Position numbers and translations under genes: made by a program. The notes beneath the pieces are model-generated. The model did no database searches, was not told where the DNA came from, and saw nothing but the letters and a program-made list of their open reading frames with translations. Positions 43,190-52,251 of a stretch of 64,000 nucleotides of DNA are shown here, piece by piece (the stretch's first letter is position 1; every line of letters begins with the position of its first letter). The stretch spans positions 1 to 64,000 of the forward strand of contig SUZW01000001.1 of NCBI GenBank assembly GCA_015059685.1, written 5' to 3'. This stretch comes from Rikenellaceae bacterium (GTDB lineage Bacteria > Bacteroidota > Bacteroidia > Bacteroidales > Rikenellaceae).

Positions 43190-44143
43190 ATGCAAATAGA
43201 TGCTATAACACGAAAATCGAGCCTGCCGGCAATTCTGCTCTTGGTTGTGGTGGCTGTGGCAGCGTTGGTGAGAATGACCTGCGCACCCTACGATATGGAG
43301 ATTGCAGAGACTCCGTTTCGGGAGCGCACAATATCGGTGATTTGTGCCTTCCTGCTGCTTCTTGCAACAAGTTTGGCGGTGGGGCGACTCTTTATGAGTA
43401 CGGGGTTGAGCAAGAGTTTCTGCACCCTGCCGATACCTATATTCGGAATATTGGCGTGGGGCGTGGCGGTGCCACCGCAGATCCTCTCCTCGATGGTGGT
43501 GGCTCTTCTATTTGCAATGGCATTGTTGCTGCTGTGCCGCTCAATAAATCGTACCGACGAGCGGAACTCGGTCTTTGTGGGGGGTGTCCTGCTTGGTACA
43601 ATGCCTCTGTTTGACCCAATCTTCGTTATCTTGGTTGTGGCAATACCTCTTGTAGCGTTGCTCTTTACCCTGAATATGCGTCAAATATTTATTGCCGTGG
43701 TGGGCTATCTGCTGCCGCTGTTTCTGGCTTCGTATGTGGTGTGGTACGGTGGTGGAGATATCGACGATGTGGCGGCAAACATCACCGCACAACTCACGAT
43801 GCCGAGAGAGTTTGCAATGACACATATACCATTTGGTGCGATAGTGCTGTCGGTGTGGGTCGTGGCAATGGGCGTATGGGGTATAGTCTATGCGATATTA
43901 AAACCAAACAAGATGTTTTTGGTGGCAAGGTTGCGACGAACTCTCTACCTCTTTGTGCTGTTGGCGGTGGTTATGGCGGCAATGCTCTTTGTGCCGAATT
44001 GCGGTCTGTCGCTGCTGCCCGTAGCGGCTGTTGTGGGTGCGGTGCTTATCAGCTTTGTGTTGTCGTTGCTTCCGACACGGGACTCCACAATCGCCTATTG
44101 GATATTGTTGGCCCTCTTTGTGGCGCACCTCTTTGTCGAGTAG
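43190..44143 (+). CDS. Multi-spanning membrane protein, unknown function
   Basis: A 317-residue very hydrophobic protein with about 9-10 helices and few charged loops (RSINRTDERN near 117, GGGDIDDVAANITAQ near 188). Related unnamed proteins occur in Bacteroidales, possibly the DUF6427 group, but I cannot confirm this. It starts 63 bases from the divergent rnhB gene. Confidence 0.75.
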   Translation: MQIDAITRKSSLPAILLLVVVAVAALVRMTCAPYDMEIAETPFRERTISVICAFLLLLATSLAVGRLFMSTGLSKSFCTLPIPIFGILAWGVAVPPQILSSMVVALLFAMALLLLCRSINRTDERNSVFVGGVLLGTMPLFDPIFVILVVAIPLVALLFTLNMRQIFIAVVGYLLPLFLASYVVWYGGGDIDDVAANITAQLTMPREFAMTHIPFGAIVLSVWVVAMGVWGIVYAILKPNKMFLVARLRRTLYLFVLLAVVMAAMLFVPNCGLSLLPVAAVVGAVLISFVLSLLPTRDSTIAYWILLALFVAHLFVE

Positions 44144-44192
44144 TCGTTTTTCGATAATTATTCACATAATTTGCGAATAAAATTCGAGAATA

Positions 44193-44223
44193 TTTGGTAA
44201 TTCAATCAAATTGTCTAACTTTG
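44193..44223 (+). promoter_or_regulatory. Promoter of the 412-residue membrane protein gene
   Basis: TTTG at 44193-44196, 19-base spacer, TAACTTTG at 44216-44223, a good match to the consensus. The leader of about 85 bases contains CGCAC/GTGCG. Confidence 0.7.
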
Positions 44224-44313
44224 TTCTTGCAATATATTATTGTAAGATAGTCTGTTGCGCACTATTGGTGCGTTGTTGATATAAAGTTACTACTAATCTA
44301 AACAATTTTAATT

Positions 44314-45552
44314 ATGAAAGAGAAGACAAAAAACCACAAAGAGGAGGGATACATCTCTTTTGACCCGGAGGAGTTGAAAAATGCAACCCAGGAGGGGGAC
44401 CCCAATGATGAGGCGTACGAACTGTTGTGGGAGGCTACATGTGTCTCTTCGCATGTGAAAGATGCGGATAAGGCGAGTGGACATACCGATGGTGACAATA
44501 TCTATCCGACAACAGCCGAAGAGGTTGAGCGTATGGAGGAGTTGATCAACAAGGCCGAGGCTGCCCTCAAGGAGCCTAACACCGAATTTAGCTCTCGAGT
44601 AGCCGAGTTGCGTGGGATTGTCGAGTGGTCACGCAAGCGCCATTGGAAGCTTAATTGGAGGGTTATTGTCGGAGTTATACTCTCGGTGTTTATCTTGCAG
44701 ATGTGTGTCGATAGCAAGCAGGGCGATGTAAGCAAGGCCGAGGATAAGCTGGAGCAGGTCAAGAATTGGCAAGAGGAGCCACTTGATAGGCTAAATCTCG
44801 ACGACCTTAAGGGTCAATCGTTTGTTATTCGCGACAACCCGTTTGTCTCGCTGAAGGTGTGGTACGATAGGGAGCAGCGCAATGTGGCTCACGACTACCA
44901 TACTGCCGTCGAGAGTATCGCCTACAACGAGGAGGAGCTCAAAAAGCCGGACCTTAGCGAAACGCTCGAAGAGTTCTACGAGAATCAGATTAAGAGCAAC
45001 AAAAAGAAGATGAAGAGGGCTCACAAACGCTTTGAGAAGCTTCAAAAAGCCGACTTTGAAGAGGTGCAGGAGATGGCCTTGGAGGAGGCTGAGGGCTTGG
45101 TCGATGAGAAGAGGTCGGATGCAGGCTTTGTCAAGTTCTGGAACATCTTTTTCTTGCTGCTCATTCCGGTATATATCTTCGCTGCACGCCCTCGTGGCTA
45201 CACCATCAGCCGTTATCGTCTCGAGGCCGATAGCTTGGGTTGGATCGAGAAGATTGGTTTGTGGCTCTCGGGTGGTCTGCTTACTGCTGGTATGGGCATT
45301 GGCTTTGTCAATATTGTCACCAAGTGGAGCGATGGCTCGACTACCAGCGAGGATGATGGTACGGGCCCTGCACGCTTGGCACTCAAGGTTGGCTTGTTTG
45401 TGGCTGCAGCACTTGTGTTCTGTGCCGTGAGCTGCTTCTTGATGCTCTATGCGACAATCACGGGGCTCATTCGCAACTACAATTGGACCAGCATCAAGAA
45501 CCAGGCTGTTGCTGCAGGGGCTGCCGCAAAGGAGAAATACACAAAGAAGTAG
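44314..45552 (+). CDS. Membrane protein with long coiled coil, unknown function
   Basis: A 412-residue protein with no family I recognise. A charged N-terminus (1-110, with helix near 68-90) leads to helix TM1 (about 113-130); a long charged coiled coil (about 135-265) follows; then TM2 (about 270-290) and TM3-TM4 (about 315-385). A short RPRGYTISRY motif follows TM2. It is transcribed alone from a good promoter to a terminator. Confidence 0.75.
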   Translation: MKEKTKNHKEEGYISFDPEELKNATQEGDPNDEAYELLWEATCVSSHVKDADKASGHTDGDNIYPTTAEEVERMEELINKAEAALKEPNTEFSSRVAELRGIVEWSRKRHWKLNWRVIVGVILSVFILQMCVDSKQGDVSKAEDKLEQVKNWQEEPLDRLNLDDLKGQSFVIRDNPFVSLKVWYDREQRNVAHDYHTAVESIAYNEEELKKPDLSETLEEFYENQIKSNKKKMKRAHKRFEKLQKADFEEVQEMALEEAEGLVDEKRSDAGFVKFWNIFFLLLIPVYIFAARPRGYTISRYRLEADSLGWIEKIGLWLSGGLLTAGMGIGFVNIVTKWSDGSTTSEDDGTGPARLALKVGLFVAAALVFCAVSCFLMLYATITGLIRNYNWTSIKNQAVAAGAAAKEKYTKK

Positions 45553-45572
45553 AGTCTGTTTCGACAAATACG

Positions 45573-45615
45573 GCGAGGCCGACCAAATGTTAATTTGAGT
45601 CGGCTTCGTTTTCGT
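45573..45615 (+). terminator. Terminator upstream of galE
   Basis: GCGAGGCCGAC pairs with GTCGGCTTCGT including G-U pairs, followed by TTTCGTT. Confidence 0.7.
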
Positions 45616-45675
45616 TATTATGTTGTGTTAGGCGAAATTATTGCTCCTCTATGAGTAAATTAACCATATTTTTAT

Positions 45676-45683
45676 TATCTTTG
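45676..45683 (+). promoter_or_regulatory. -7 promoter box of galE
   Basis: TATCTTTG, 44 bases before the start codon. Confidence 0.5.
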
Positions 45684-45726
45684 CGATAAGAGTGCAGATT
45701 TTGTAGATAATAAACCACTATATATT

Positions 45727-46755
45727 ATGAAAAGAGGTACAGTTTTAGTCTCGGGTGGTGGTGGCTATATTGGCTCACACACCACCGTAGAGCTTATCAA
45801 CGCAGGGTTGAATGTCGTTGTAGCAGACAACCTCTCGAACTCGGATATGTCGGGTGTCGAGGGTGTGAGAAAGATTACGGGAGTAGATGTTCCGTTTGTG
45901 AATGTCGATTGTTGCGACAAGGAGGCCTTCCGCAAGGTCTTTGAGGAGTATGAGTTCGACTCGGTAATTCACTTTGCTGCCTTCAAGGCTGTGGGTGAGT
46001 CGGTGGCAGACCCTATGAAGTACTACCGCAACAACCTTCTCTCGTTTATGAATGTCATCGACCTGATGCGTGAGTTCGACCGTCACAACCTCGTATTCTC
46101 GTCGTCGGCTACCGTATATGGCGAGGCGGACGAGCTGCCCGTTACGGAGCAGACACCTCGTAAGCCTGCGACTTCGTCGTATGGCAACACGAAGCAGATG
46201 TGCGAGGATATCTTGCGTGATTCGGTGGCAGCATACAGCGGTTTGAAGGGTATCGCTTTGCGTTACTTCAACCCAATTGGTGCCCACCCTTCGGCTCTGA
46301 TTGGCGAGTTGCCTCGAGGTGTGCCACAGAACCTCGTACCATTTATTACGCAGACCGCTGCTGGTGTGCGTGAGTGCCTCTCGGTCTTTGGTGACGACTA
46401 CGACACTCCGGATGGCTCGTGCTTGCGTGACTACATCGACATCGTCGATTTGGCGAAGGCCCATGTTGCGGCTATCAAGCGAATGATTGAGGGCAAGAAC
46501 AAGGAGAACTACGAGATTTTCAATGTTGGCACAGGTCGTGCAGTATCTGTGTTGGAGTTGGTAAACTCGTTCGAGCGTGTGAACGAACTGAAGCTCAACT
46601 ACAAGGTTGCCCCTCGTCGCCCGGGTGATGTGGTGATGATTTGGGCAGACACCTCGCTTGCAAACGAGGAGCTTGGCTGGAAGGCGGAGCGAGATCTCGA
46701 CGATACGCTGCGCTCGGCTTGGGCTTGGGAGAAACATGTGAGAGGAATTAAATAA
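45727..46755 (+). CDS. galE: UDP-glucose 4-epimerase
   Basis: A 342-residue short-chain dehydrogenase/reductase that interconverts UDP-glucose and UDP-galactose with bound NAD. The Rossmann motif is GGGGYIGSHT near 10-19, catalytic SSSAT near 125 and YGNTK near 152 give the Ser-Tyr-Lys set, and RYFNPIGAHPS and LRDYIDIVD are family signatures. It supplies UDP-galactose for surface glycans. Standard length. Confidence 0.95.
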   Translation: MKRGTVLVSGGGGYIGSHTTVELINAGLNVVVADNLSNSDMSGVEGVRKITGVDVPFVNVDCCDKEAFRKVFEEYEFDSVIHFAAFKAVGESVADPMKYYRNNLLSFMNVIDLMREFDRHNLVFSSSATVYGEADELPVTEQTPRKPATSSYGNTKQMCEDILRDSVAAYSGLKGIALRYFNPIGAHPSALIGELPRGVPQNLVPFITQTAAGVRECLSVFGDDYDTPDGSCLRDYIDIVDLAKAHVAAIKRMIEGKNKENYEIFNVGTGRAVSVLELVNSFERVNELKLNYKVAPRRPGDVVMIWADTSLANEELGWKAERDLDDTLRSAWAWEKHVRGIK

Positions 46756-46758
46756 ATT

Positions 46759-46847
46759 AGACGAGAGACGAGAGACGAGGGACGAGAGAAAAACACGATT
46801 TTGCACTCTCCCTAACGCCCCTAACGACTTTAACGCCCCTAAAATAA
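46759..46847. repeat. AGACGAG heptamers and a TAACGCCCC tract
   Basis: AGACGAG units at 46759-46788, then CTAACGCCC-type 9-base units at 46808-46843. Both types recur in other spacers. deoC starts at 46854. Confidence 0.75.
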
Positions 46848-46853
46848 TTTTTT

Positions 46854-47732
46854 ATGGAGTACAAGAATAAATTACAGGAGTTTGCTCCGGCGTTGACCGA
46901 AGCGGAGGTTGCCGCAGAGGTTGCACGCATCAAGGAGTTGTCGGTACGCAACCACCGCAAGGAGGTCTATGCATTTGCTTTGTCGGCCGTAGATTTGACC
47001 ACGCTGACCTGCAATGACTCGGTGGAGTCTGTATCTGCGTTCGCAAAGAGAGCCGTAGATTTCTATGCGAAATATCCCGATTTGGCAAATGTTGCCTCGA
47101 TATGCGTCTATCCATCGTTTGTCGAGACCGTAGGCTTGGCCGTGGATGGTTCACCTATGCGTATCACCTCTGTTGCTGCGGGCTTCCCTGCTTCGCAGAC
47201 CTTCCTCGAGGTGAAGATGTTGGAGGTGGCTATGGCTATCGAGAATGGTGCCGACGAGGTCGATATCGTGATGAATGTAGGCAAGGTGCTGGAGGGCCAC
47301 TACGACGAGGCTGCGGCCGAGGTCGAGGTTATTCGTCAAGAGATGGGTACAGACACCGTGCTGAAGGTTATCCTCGAGACGGGAGCTTTGAAGAGCTCGG
47401 AGCTTATCCACAACGCATCGTTGTTGGCTATGTTGGCGGGTACCGACTTTATCAAGACCTCGACGGGTAAGATAGATGTTGCAGCTACACCAGAGGCTGC
47501 GGTTGCAATGTGCCGTGCCATCAAGTTGTTCTACGACAAGACTGGCACGAAGGTTGGCTTCAAGGCTGCGGGAGGTGTTCGCACACCCGAGGATGCAGCG
47601 TTGTACTACACCATCGTCGAGGAGATTTTGGGCAAGGAGTGGCTCACAACCGACCTGTTCCGTATCGGAGCGTCGTCGGCAGCGAACAATCTGCTTTCGG
47701 CAGTGTTGGGCGAGGAGGTTAAGCACTTCTAA
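46854..47732 (+). CDS. deoC: Deoxyribose-phosphate aldolase
   Basis: A 292-residue class I aldolase that splits 2-deoxyribose-5-phosphate into acetaldehyde and glyceraldehyde-3-phosphate. The Schiff-base lysine is in FIKTSTGKID near 202-211 and the second lysine in VGFKAAGGVR near 231. About 45 N-terminal residues precede the barrel, as in the longer DeoC subgroup. The last 18 codons are repeated, with many synonymous changes, at 52075-52131. Confidence 0.95.
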   Translation: MEYKNKLQEFAPALTEAEVAAEVARIKELSVRNHRKEVYAFALSAVDLTTLTCNDSVESVSAFAKRAVDFYAKYPDLANVASICVYPSFVETVGLAVDGSPMRITSVAAGFPASQTFLEVKMLEVAMAIENGADEVDIVMNVGKVLEGHYDEAAAEVEVIRQEMGTDTVLKVILETGALKSSELIHNASLLAMLAGTDFIKTSTGKIDVAATPEAAVAMCRAIKLFYDKTGTKVGFKAAGGVRTPEDAALYYTIVEEILGKEWLTTDLFRIGASSAANNLLSAVLGEEVKHF

Positions 47733-47780
47733 CAAGAAGTTACAATAATAATAGAGGTGTATCCTGTGGAACAACCCTTT

Positions 47781-47808
47781 TTCGGCGGTGAATTTCACCG
47801 CCGAATTT
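47781..47808 (+). terminator. Hairpin after deoC
   Basis: TTCGGCGGTGAA and TTCACCGCCGAA, a 12-base near-perfect palindrome, then TTTG. Confidence 0.6.
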
Positions 47809-47826
47809 GTTAAAAGAGGGAAAATG

Positions 47827-47859
47827 TTTGCAGGTCTTAAAAAAATAGGCCTATATTTG
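47827..47859 (+). promoter_or_regulatory. Promoter of the AraC-type regulator gene
   Basis: TTTG at 47827-47830, 21-base spacer, TATATTTG at 47852-47859. Confidence 0.7.
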
Positions 47860-47882
47860 CATAGACAAAACATATATTATTT

Positions 47883-48941
47883 ATGCACTATATCGCCACC
47901 ATCTTTTTGTCCTTGATGACCGTAGCGCTTGTTGTGTGCGGAGTTCTTCTGTGGAGGAGGCGCAATGAGCCAAATGACTACTCACGCACCATTCAGGCGG
48001 TGTTTAGTTGGGTGTCGGCATTCTTTGCCCTGACTTTCATTCTTCGTACTTGGGCGGAAACCACTACGGCAGATAGCGCACTCTTTGAGCCGGAGCATAT
48101 ATTTGCGCCTATCCTCTTTCAGATGGCCTTTTTCCTCTATCCATTGGAGGTTATTCGTCCTTCCATAAGCCGAGTTAAGGTCTATGCGCTTCTCTTCGTT
48201 CCGCTGCTACTGTTGGTTTTCGTGGGAATGTATGCCGGCATCAAATATACCACCATTCACTCCTACGCTGAACTGTGGCAACATATCGGGGAGTTCAATG
48301 TGTGGTTCCGACTCCTTGCCCTTGCGGTGATATCGCTCTACTGCTTTTCGCTCTTTTTGGTGCCGTACGATTGGCGACAGAGCAGTGCCGACCGTAAGTT
48401 TATCTTGTGCTACGCATTGGGCTTCTGCTTGATAGGGGTACTACATATATCTATACAGGTATCACACTCCTATTGGCTTGTGCTTGCACATCAGGTGGTG
48501 TGGATAACATTCTTCATTGCGGTTGCCTGGTACGAGTTGAGAGAGCGTCTTCTGGTGCCTTTGTCAGAGGTGGAACCACAAGACGGTAAATCCTATGATG
48601 CCATAAACGATACACTTTGGAGGCAGACGCTCATACTGTTGGACTGCAACGACAAGTGGCGCAGTCCCGATTTGAGTTTGAGTTCTCTGTCGGAGCAGTT
48701 AGGCTCTAACCGCACCTATGTCAGCGAGGCATTCAAACGCAATGTTGGGACAACATTTATTGACTATATCACTCGCCGCCGTATTGACTATGTCGTGGAG
48801 CAGTTGTGCCAAAACCCAAATGCCAATATTCAAAAACTTTTCAACTATGTCGGCTATCGTCAGCGCTCTACCGCTTGGCGAAATTTCCATAAGATAATGA
48901 GCATAACACCGACCGAGTTTGTTGATAGTCTAAAACAATAA
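47883..48941 (+). CDS. AraC-type regulator with membrane-embedded N-terminus
   Basis: A 352-residue protein: six or seven helices at about 1-215, then an AraC/XylS DNA-binding domain (about 250-350) with SLSSLSEQLGSNRTYVSEAFKRNVGTTFIDYITRRRI and FNYVGYRQRSTAWRNFHKIMSITPTEF split over its two helix-turn-helix units. Such proteins probably sense a signal at the membrane. The two lipoprotein genes downstream, each reachable from its promoter, are the likely targets. Its own terminator follows. Confidence 0.87.
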   Translation: MHYIATIFLSLMTVALVVCGVLLWRRRNEPNDYSRTIQAVFSWVSAFFALTFILRTWAETTTADSALFEPEHIFAPILFQMAFFLYPLEVIRPSISRVKVYALLFVPLLLLVFVGMYAGIKYTTIHSYAELWQHIGEFNVWFRLLALAVISLYCFSLFLVPYDWRQSSADRKFILCYALGFCLIGVLHISIQVSHSYWLVLAHQVVWITFFIAVAWYELRERLLVPLSEVEPQDGKSYDAINDTLWRQTLILLDCNDKWRSPDLSLSSLSEQLGSNRTYVSEAFKRNVGTTFIDYITRRRIDYVVEQLCQNPNANIQKLFNYVGYRQRSTAWRNFHKIMSITPTEFVDSLKQ

Positions 48942-48945
48942 GCAG

Positions 48946-48977
48946 ATAGCCCGTTTCAATGCGAAACGGGCTATTTC
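48946..48977 (+). terminator. Terminator after the AraC-type gene
   Basis: Perfect 12-base arms ATAGCCCGTTTC and GAAACGGGCTAT, five-base loop, then TTCTCTG. Confidence 0.8.
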
Positions 48978-49029
48978 TCTGTTATTTGTAAAATTGCAAC
49001 GCACTTTTGTAAAATTGCAATACCGAAAA

Positions 49030-49061
49030 TTTGCCAATCTATTCGGGTGCCGATACCTTTG
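49030..49061 (+). promoter_or_regulatory. Promoter of the lipoprotein pair
   Basis: TTTG at 49030-49033, 20-base spacer, TACCTTTG at 49054-49061. Just upstream TTTTGTAAAATTGCAA is a possible operator for the regulator encoded at 47883. Confidence 0.65.
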
Positions 49062-49094
49062 TATATCTATTAATCACATTAAAACACAACAACA

Positions 49095-51041
49095 ATGAAG
49101 AGATTCAGAATGATTGGTGCAGTCGTGATGGCTGCTGTGCTTTGCGGTTTGAGTGCTTGCACAACCGACGATATGGGCGGCGATATGCAAGACAATGACC
49201 TTCCTATCTATACTCCACCAACCGGAGAGGATATTGTGAAGACCCGAATTGCGGGCAAGATACTCTACTTTGCGGGTGGACATGCCACTTTGGATCCATT
49301 TTTGGCAAAGCGTTTTGAGAACATAACAACCTCTTATGATGACGATGTGCGGTTGGTCTTGCTCAACGAGTCAAAGGCTGCCGAAATCCTCGCAGACGAG
49401 GCGTTGTACGGTAAGATCCGCAGTTATTGGTTGCAGAACAAAGCGATTGGTTTCGTAAAGCCGGGCGAAAAGGCTATTGCCCTCTTACGCTCATTGAAGA
49501 GTGCCGGCTCGCAACTCAACGCTGCATCAGGCATCTCCGACGAGAGCAAGCAATATATGAACGACCTGAATATCTTTATCACAAAGGCCGACAATAAGAG
49601 TATGCTCTATCGCTCGTTTGACAACGAGAGAAACCACTACACCAGCAATATCATCACCGACAGCAATGATGGCAGCACCGAGAGCAAGACGGATGAAAAG
49701 AGGGTTACAATTGAGCCAAACGACTACATTTGGGGATTGGTTGCAGAGGCGTTCTGCGATTGGGCAAACAAGCAACAAGAGGAGAAATCGCCACTTATGG
49801 CAAATATGGCGATGACACGCAGCGATGACGCACTGACGCCGACATCGCAAGAGATTACTCACGCCGAGTTGGTAACGCTCAATTGCGACTTTATGCACGA
49901 GTTTGACGACCACTACCCAAAGAGTATTGCGACACGATCCACTACTGCTACACTTACGATAGATGTGTTGAGCGGTTTTAACGACAATTGCGAGGATATG
50001 TGCGATGTTTACGATGTGGTGGTAACCAGCGAGGTTCCCGCACAAGAGACATTCGGTTTTGAAGATTGTATATTTGACATAAGCGGTCTATATCACTACA
50101 AGGCCACAGGTTTTGGCTATTTAGGCCCAACAGCAACATACCGCCTTGTCAATGAAGATGGCTCTGCCATAGCAAAGCCGACAAGCGTTCACGAGATGTC
50201 CCCAATCGTTGAAGGTGGCACCATTAAAACTACGCATACCCCAGGCAAGTTGACTTTTGGCGGAGAGATAAGCACTAAAGGTGGCGGCGCCGTAGGTTTC
50301 TCTATGAAATACACCCTTCCATCGACCTCCACAACAATCTCTACTGCGGACAACCCATTCGATTTCTCGAAGGAGGGCTCAACCGGTGCAAAATGGGCAT
50401 ATTACAAAGGTGCATACGACTATTACCGCCACACTTGGGGTTTCAATGGTAAATATCTTGATACAGCACCGGAGATTACCAAGACATACGCATCTTACAC
50501 ACAGGCTCTAACATTCAAGGTGGATAATGCAAGAGATTTGGGTACGCAGAACCTTGCTCTCTATCTTGATGTGGACTACTCGTTCTATTCGGAGGCTTGC
50601 ACCCCTTGGAAGGTCAATCAACATACGCAGCAGGTTGATATTGCAGCTGCCTCTGTGGTGTTAGACCCCGTTAGCAGATACTTTGAGAAGTACACTCCGA
50701 GTCAATACTACTCCGATTCCTATGCCGATTCGTCGGCGTGGTCCAACTTGCAGGCTATGTTGCAGGGCAATGTGAACTACAAACACTTCTGCAATGAAGA
50801 TTTGCGTGTCTGCGCTCGCCTTGAAGAGGAGTTGATACCGAATGCCGAAGCTGTATGGAGTGAGGCTATCAAGAGCCTTGTCGCACAATACAACGGCAAC
50901 TCTGTCGGACACGAGTACATCGTCGGTCTTGCCGATTCAAATGGTGCTTGGCTCAAATCGGGACTCCATATCAAAGATGGCGTGTGGAGATTTGTTGAGG
51001 ATATAGAGGCTCTGCGCAATGAAATTAACGCTGTGGAGTAG
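49095..51041 (+). CDS. Large lipoprotein, unknown function
   Basis: A 648-residue lipoprotein (lipobox LSAC, Cys22). The N-terminal part (about 40-260) is mixed alpha/beta; from about 280 it is beta-rich with segments such as LTIDVLSGFNDNCEDMCDVYDVVVTSEVP and a YKATGFGYLGPTATYRLVNEDG module, suggesting an exposed beta-sandwich. No catalytic motif is visible. It lies 12 bases before the DUF3089 gene, so the two are co-transcribed and may act together outside the cell. Confidence 0.8.
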   Translation: MKRFRMIGAVVMAAVLCGLSACTTDDMGGDMQDNDLPIYTPPTGEDIVKTRIAGKILYFAGGHATLDPFLAKRFENITTSYDDDVRLVLLNESKAAEILADEALYGKIRSYWLQNKAIGFVKPGEKAIALLRSLKSAGSQLNAASGISDESKQYMNDLNIFITKADNKSMLYRSFDNERNHYTSNIITDSNDGSTESKTDEKRVTIEPNDYIWGLVAEAFCDWANKQQEEKSPLMANMAMTRSDDALTPTSQEITHAELVTLNCDFMHEFDDHYPKSIATRSTTATLTIDVLSGFNDNCEDMCDVYDVVVTSEVPAQETFGFEDCIFDISGLYHYKATGFGYLGPTATYRLVNEDGSAIAKPTSVHEMSPIVEGGTIKTTHTPGKLTFGGEISTKGGGAVGFSMKYTLPSTSTTISTADNPFDFSKEGSTGAKWAYYKGAYDYYRHTWGFNGKYLDTAPEITKTYASYTQALTFKVDNARDLGTQNLALYLDVDYSFYSEACTPWKVNQHTQQVDIAAASVVLDPVSRYFEKYTPSQYYSDSYADSSAWSNLQAMLQGNVNYKHFCNEDLRVCARLEEELIPNAEAVWSEAIKSLVAQYNGNSVGHEYIVGLADSNGAWLKSGLHIKDGVWRFVEDIEALRNEINAVE

Positions 51042-51053
51042 AAAAAGGTATAT

Positions 51054-52055
51054 ATGAAGTATTTTAGATATTCCGTTTTGGGTTTAGTGGGTGTTGCACT
51101 ATGCCTTTGTGGTTGCGAGAACAAGAGTAATAGCGGTAACGAACAACCATACGAAATAGACTATGTCAATGCGAATAATTGGTTGAAAATTCCTGCGGTG
51201 GAGCAGGCGGTGGATGTATTCTACCTCTATCCCACCTGCTGGGAGCCTACCGAGACAGATGGGCTGGTAAACGCCATTGACAATGCCTCAATGCGTGCGA
51301 AAGCCCCCAGCGTATATGCCGAGCAGGCCTCTTGCTTTGAGGGCGTGGCGAATGTCTTTGCGCCATATTACCGCCAACTCAACGCTATGAAGTCGTTGAA
51401 CTACTCGTTGGAGGAGCAGGAGCAGTTGGTGGCCGATGTGCCTTACCACGATGCGTTGGCGGCATTTGAATACTATCTGAAACATTACAACAATGGCCGT
51501 CCGTTTATCTTGGCGGGACACTCGCAAGGCTCCAATGTGATTAAGTTCCTCTTGTCGGACTATATGGCGAAGCATCACGAAGTGTATAGCCGTATGATTG
51601 CCGCCTATCCGCTGGGATACTCCTATGCCAAGGACTATTTCGCGAAGTACACCCACTTGAAGTTTGCCGAGGGGGAGACCGATACGAAGGTGGTCGTCTC
51701 GTGGAATTGTGAGCGTATGGAGGATGGCAAGTTCGGCTCCTACAACCTGGTGTGCCACGAGGGGGCATTGTCAATCAACCCGGTATCGTGGAAGCACGAT
51801 TATGAAAAGGTAGAGGCCGACGACTCGCGCCACTTGGGAGCCTTAAACACTCGTGAGCGATATTCCACCCAAGTAATGTACGACCCTGCCCGAAAATACG
51901 AAGTGCTGATTGTTGGTATGCCAGAACAGCCAGCCGACGAACAAGGCATCGGCGAGTATGCATTGCACGGTAGCGACTACAAGTTGTACTACTACAACAT
52001 CCGCGAGAATGCGAAGAAACGAATTGAGAGTTATTTAAATAAACGAGATAACTAA
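51054..52055 (+). CDS. DUF3089 lipase-like lipoprotein
   Basis: A 333-residue lipoprotein (lipobox LCGC, Cys21) of the DUF3089 alpha/beta-hydrolase family. DVFYLYPTCWEP near 54-65 and the nucleophile elbow LAGHSQGS near 155-162 identify it; a C-terminal Asp and His (GSDYKLYYYNIRENA near the end) would complete the triad. Family substrates are unknown, probably esters. Co-transcribed with the 648-residue lipoprotein. Confidence 0.88.
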   Translation: MKYFRYSVLGLVGVALCLCGCENKSNSGNEQPYEIDYVNANNWLKIPAVEQAVDVFYLYPTCWEPTETDGLVNAIDNASMRAKAPSVYAEQASCFEGVANVFAPYYRQLNAMKSLNYSLEEQEQLVADVPYHDALAAFEYYLKHYNNGRPFILAGHSQGSNVIKFLLSDYMAKHHEVYSRMIAAYPLGYSYAKDYFAKYTHLKFAEGETDTKVVVSWNCERMEDGKFGSYNLVCHEGALSINPVSWKHDYEKVEADDSRHLGALNTRERYSTQVMYDPARKYEVLIVGMPEQPADEQGIGEYALHGSDYKLYYYNIRENAKKRIESYLNKRDN

Positions 52056-52074
52056 CACTGAAAATAGATTAGTT

Positions 52075-52131
52075 ACGGCTGCCAACAATCTGCTTTCGGC
52101 GGTTGTAGGCGCAGAGGTTAAGCACTTCTAA
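52075..52131 (+). pseudogene. deoC 3'-end remnant
   Basis: Eighteen codons plus TAA translate to TAANNLLSAVVGAEVKHF, versus SAANNLLSAVLGEEVKHF at the end of intact deoC. About nine of 54 bases differ, largely at third positions, so it looks like the end of a related deoC allele rather than a fresh duplication. No upstream deoC sequence is attached. Confidence 0.8.
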
Positions 52132-52154
52132 ACAAATCAAAATGTGTCTATATG

Positions 52155-52183
52155 GGTGGGCAGCGATATTGCCCACCTTTTTT
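52155..52183 (+). terminator. Terminator after the deoC remnant
   Basis: GGTGGGCA pairs with TGCCCACC, followed by seven T. It was probably the terminator of the deoC allele that left the remnant. Confidence 0.85.
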
Positions 52184-52251
52184 ATATAAAATTTAACCTT
52201 TCGAGGTTTTTGCTCTCTATATATACAGTTGTTAATCAAAAAGATGAAGTT

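Larger units (their letters stand above)
47733..52074. other. Apparent insertion between deoC 3' ends
   Basis: 4.3 kb with an AraC-type membrane regulator and two lipoproteins, all on the plus strand. On the left is complete deoC; on the right is a diverged copy of the last 57 bases of deoC, in frame, followed by a terminator. Most simply, this block entered next to deoC, leaving the end of another deoC allele. No integrase or transposase is inside. Confidence 0.55.

Noticed and set aside
47733..52131. A classical integrative element inserted at the deoC 3' end.
   Set aside because: No integrase, relaxase or transposase is present, and the two deoC ends differ at about nine of 54 bases, too many for a fresh attachment-site duplication; allele exchange is as likely.
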